DNA of 7,370 nucleotides, taken from positions 1-7,370 of the forward strand of contig CAMCTQ010000058.1 in assembly GCA_945878545.1 (NCBI GenBank). Direction: 5' to 3'. The DNA comes from Rickettsia typhi. Lineage in GTDB: Bacteria > Pseudomonadota > Alphaproteobacteria > Rickettsiales > Rickettsiaceae. Of this stretch, positions 6,701-7,370 are shown one piece after another. A program made the translations under genes and the position numbers. The notes beneath the pieces are model-generated. The model was not told the DNA's origin. It worked only from the letters and a program-made list of their open reading frames with translations, and searched no databases. Position 1 is the first letter of the stretch. Each line of letters begins with the position of its first letter.

Positions 6701-7367
6701 TTATATTCCTATGGCTCCGCTGCAACGTTGGTGTGTTCCAAACCCAGATACTCAGACCTTTGGTTTCTCACGTTTGTATACTACAGATGGCTCTGGAAAT
6801 AAAATTTATAGTAATGTGAGGTGTCAATCCTATCAAATAACATTATCAAATCGAACTGATACTTTCCCAGCCAATTATCCTAGGAGCGCTAGCAGTAATG
6901 CTAGTGATTACTCTGGTAATGTCACTCTAGGTGGTTATGATTATGGTGGAACTACTATAGTATCCGCAGGTGCTTATTCTTCAACACTAACTTTTAATAT
7001 CCCAGGTGCTGTTAGTAATATCGATTATTTCAGAATTACATCAATGGCAAATGATGATTTTGCTTTAGTAAAGGTGAATAATGTGGTTGCCTACAGTTCG
7101 CCGCCCGTTAGTCAAAATTGCGGTAATGGTGATATTATAATAAGCGATTTTAGAGCAATGTCTTATAACGGTGGAACCGCAACATTAACACAATCTGCGT
7201 CGGGAGGCACAGTAACACTAGGCGATACATGCACATGGAATAGATCTAGTTTTATAGATTTAAAACCATTTTTAGTACAAGGTACTAACACCATTAGAAT
7301 AGATCTAATTGTTATTGGTGGCGGAGGGTTGCACTACTCAATAGACTATAAAATGAATGCTCCATAA
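3726..7367 (+). CDS. large secreted Cys-rich T4SS-associated protein (VirB6-family N-terminal region, no VirB6 membrane domain seen)
   Basis: This is a complete 1213-residue protein (TAA at 7365-7367). Residues 1-21 form a clear signal peptide: Lys-Lys, a hydrophobic core, then A-N-A with cleavage likely before Gly22. Residues 22-235 are Cys-rich. Residues 236-314 contain amphipathic or hydrophobic stretches (V-I-K-V-L-L-F-F, F-G-F-I-S-W-L-I) that could contact a membrane. Next comes Y-G-C-V-K-I-P-M-G-P-Y-P-P-P-F-C (319-334), a motif I associate with rickettsial VirB6 proteins. Beta-rich extracellular sequence follows, with a duplicated six-Cys module (741-807 and 854-919) and a C-terminal beta domain (about 1065-1213; N-D-D-F-A at 1109-1113, D-L-K-P-F-L at 1178-1183, G-T-N-T-I at 1186-1190). 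I count about 51 cysteines, pointing to disulfides outside the cytoplasm. The multi-spanning VirB6/TrbL domain is absent. The layout also recalls TraN-type Cys-rich mating-pair proteins. A role as a surface or periplasmic T4SS accessory is inferred from sequence and from virB4 nine bases upstream. Confidence 0.8.
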   Translation: MIKKIILIILLVTINPITANAGWLEALGSCFSDFCNCGDSNKHRDEIWNGLGNVYRTVDRNRVCAPWNKDGGRDDNTCLIKKGYPGVGIGYYENLCGEETPESTYMDPKIRVRGQQCNFVACWTTSNTLSWDGQCVTLASGYGIPLHRMCARVAIPANYQANFPQDPGYTIKQHLNFEGVTVQDDVILGYDNQPVDLNPPKLCLYKDPAFLSFKDGFDLMDLDPNKQSAHKTTELHPVIKVLLFFVDMAVQLAQSPYQMLDALVGMIFGDDSKGQTTFASVLKDIFGFISWLIEKIGDAVASILRAIGQINRAVDDTVYGCVKIPMGPYPPPFCPTLAPFFQTAYTQKICRKDGSITLPSIRDEPCVFSTLENNFVRNAVRITFENFVPQCPAGVPADPTNNKCVVIRNLDSFPSASLLHIGTGNTDVIPKCTNQTTPCVDTQIPVPNSCINGSCSQVGFRIVYGLKIGTISSPQSYFVSDVADCPNGASGVCQEIWGVNTSPFADVSVTFPTIQSASDKTPVLSVPVSLTDNTGRVSNFSASIVRVSSYDPVFDFAQNPKQICVKQGTQTLVGCEDRPPFTKPQVYDCNSPSAGIACTSTYYRPRFVARITAGSGDSTSVIVEPWAYTIPQSTDTGAVNLGGFNFNSFVTDDTSIKTPFSGSHSPNPGSTFGTYLNNIFPVNISNGAINSNAIYLYGLEYINGQYYLGGKRACLENRDLEKCPKNTTNCVLTNLINRNTVNCETFINKLTEYPSGIGRCTAAQTISCGSPISSVAGIGGGTGSSILFCASSGAYCYTSPINADLCQISNLPGDRFDPSSSLGAVLSDSQYYNIASSVNLSTYNSQCTPINEIVNCTDFINKLALYPNTNLCTAEQTTRCSYVADTIPALISGNTGVSIRLCDSGIHCYTSPTNAALCQNSTCASNSTASGYNFDQSQYALRDKTSYEMNLCATIPQPTCTAITNYTSQDDGYAIWPATQVGQLAIGSCQNGYIPMAPLQRWCVPNPDTQTFGFSRLYTTDGSGNKIYSNVRCQSYQITLSNRTDTFPANYPRSASSNASDYSGNVTLGGYDYGGTTIVSAGAYSSTLTFNIPGAVSNIDYFRITSMANDDFALVKVNNVVAYSSPPVSQNCGNGDIIISDFRAMSYNGGTATLTQSASGGTVTLGDTCTWNRSSFIDLKPFLVQGTNTIRIDLIVIGGGGLHYSIDYKMNAP
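5946..6146 (+). repeat. six-cysteine module, copy 1 (residues 741-807 of the large secreted protein)
   Basis: This 67-residue segment begins V-N-C-x-x-F-I-N-K-L and ends C-Y-T-S-P-x-N-A-x-L-C-Q. By hand alignment it matches copy 2 at about half of its positions, including all six cysteines. A Gly-Gly-Gly-rich loop in the middle is the main difference. The similarity may extend further, since both copies are followed by an S-Q-Y motif (829-831 here) and then a cysteine (C847). Confidence 0.85.
6285..6482 (+). repeat. six-cysteine module, copy 2 (residues 854-919 of the large secreted protein)
   Basis: This 66-residue segment has the same opening (V-N-C-x-x-F-I-N-K-L) and closing (C-Y-T-S-P-x-N-A-x-L-C-Q) motifs as copy 1, with one single-residue gap on each side of the central loop. 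The six cysteines fall at equivalent places, which suggests three conserved disulfides. The trailing S-Q-Y (937-939) and C952 parallel those after copy 1, so the duplicated unit may be about 100-107 residues. Confidence 0.85.
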
Positions 7368-7370
7368 TGG

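Noticed and set aside
7365..7370. Last gene running off the window
   Set aside because: An in-frame TAA ends it at 7365-7367, with three bases left, so the reading frame is complete in the window.

Overview
The window is AT-rich (roughly one third G+C by eye) and looks like chromosome from an alphaproteobacterium of the order Rickettsiales. The main reason is the pair of type IV secretion (T4SS) genes: a VirB4 of rickettsial character is followed immediately by a very large, cysteine-rich secreted protein of the kind that accompanies the expanded VirB6 family in the rickettsial (Rvh) system. A tRNA-His that keeps an encoded G-1:C73 pair fits this too, because I recall that many other alphaproteobacteria have lost that pair. 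The assignment is an inference from protein and RNA features. No marker gene was compared.

Layout. Positions 2-766 (+) hold the 3' part of an AsmA-like envelope protein gene whose start lies before the window. A tRNA-His(GTG) gene at 818-895 lies on the opposite strand and converges on it. A gene-free stretch (896-1274) follows. It carries a plausible minus-strand promoter for the tRNA, a small AT-rich perfect palindrome, and a good sigma70-type promoter (1167-1195) facing the T4SS genes. virB4 (1275-3716, GTG start) and the 1213-residue secreted protein (3726-7367, GTG start) are separated by 9 bases. The second ribosome binding site overlaps the virB4 stop codon, so the two are almost certainly co-transcribed and probably translationally coupled. 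Only three bases follow the last stop codon, so the operon may well continue beyond the window.

How the genes fit together. VirB4 is the inner-membrane-associated ATPase that drives assembly of the T4SS channel and substrate transfer. The large protein has a signal peptide, about 50 cysteines, a duplicated six-cysteine module and a C-terminal beta-rich domain, so it should act outside the cytoplasm, in the periplasm or at the surface, as an accessory of the same machine. Two points deserve a second look. The VirB4 nucleotide-binding motifs are non-canonical (Arg for the Walker A Lys, and Asp-Asn in Walker B). The large protein ends without the multi-spanning membrane domain that defines VirB6. 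I see no CRISPR array, insertion sequence, phage gene or toxin system.
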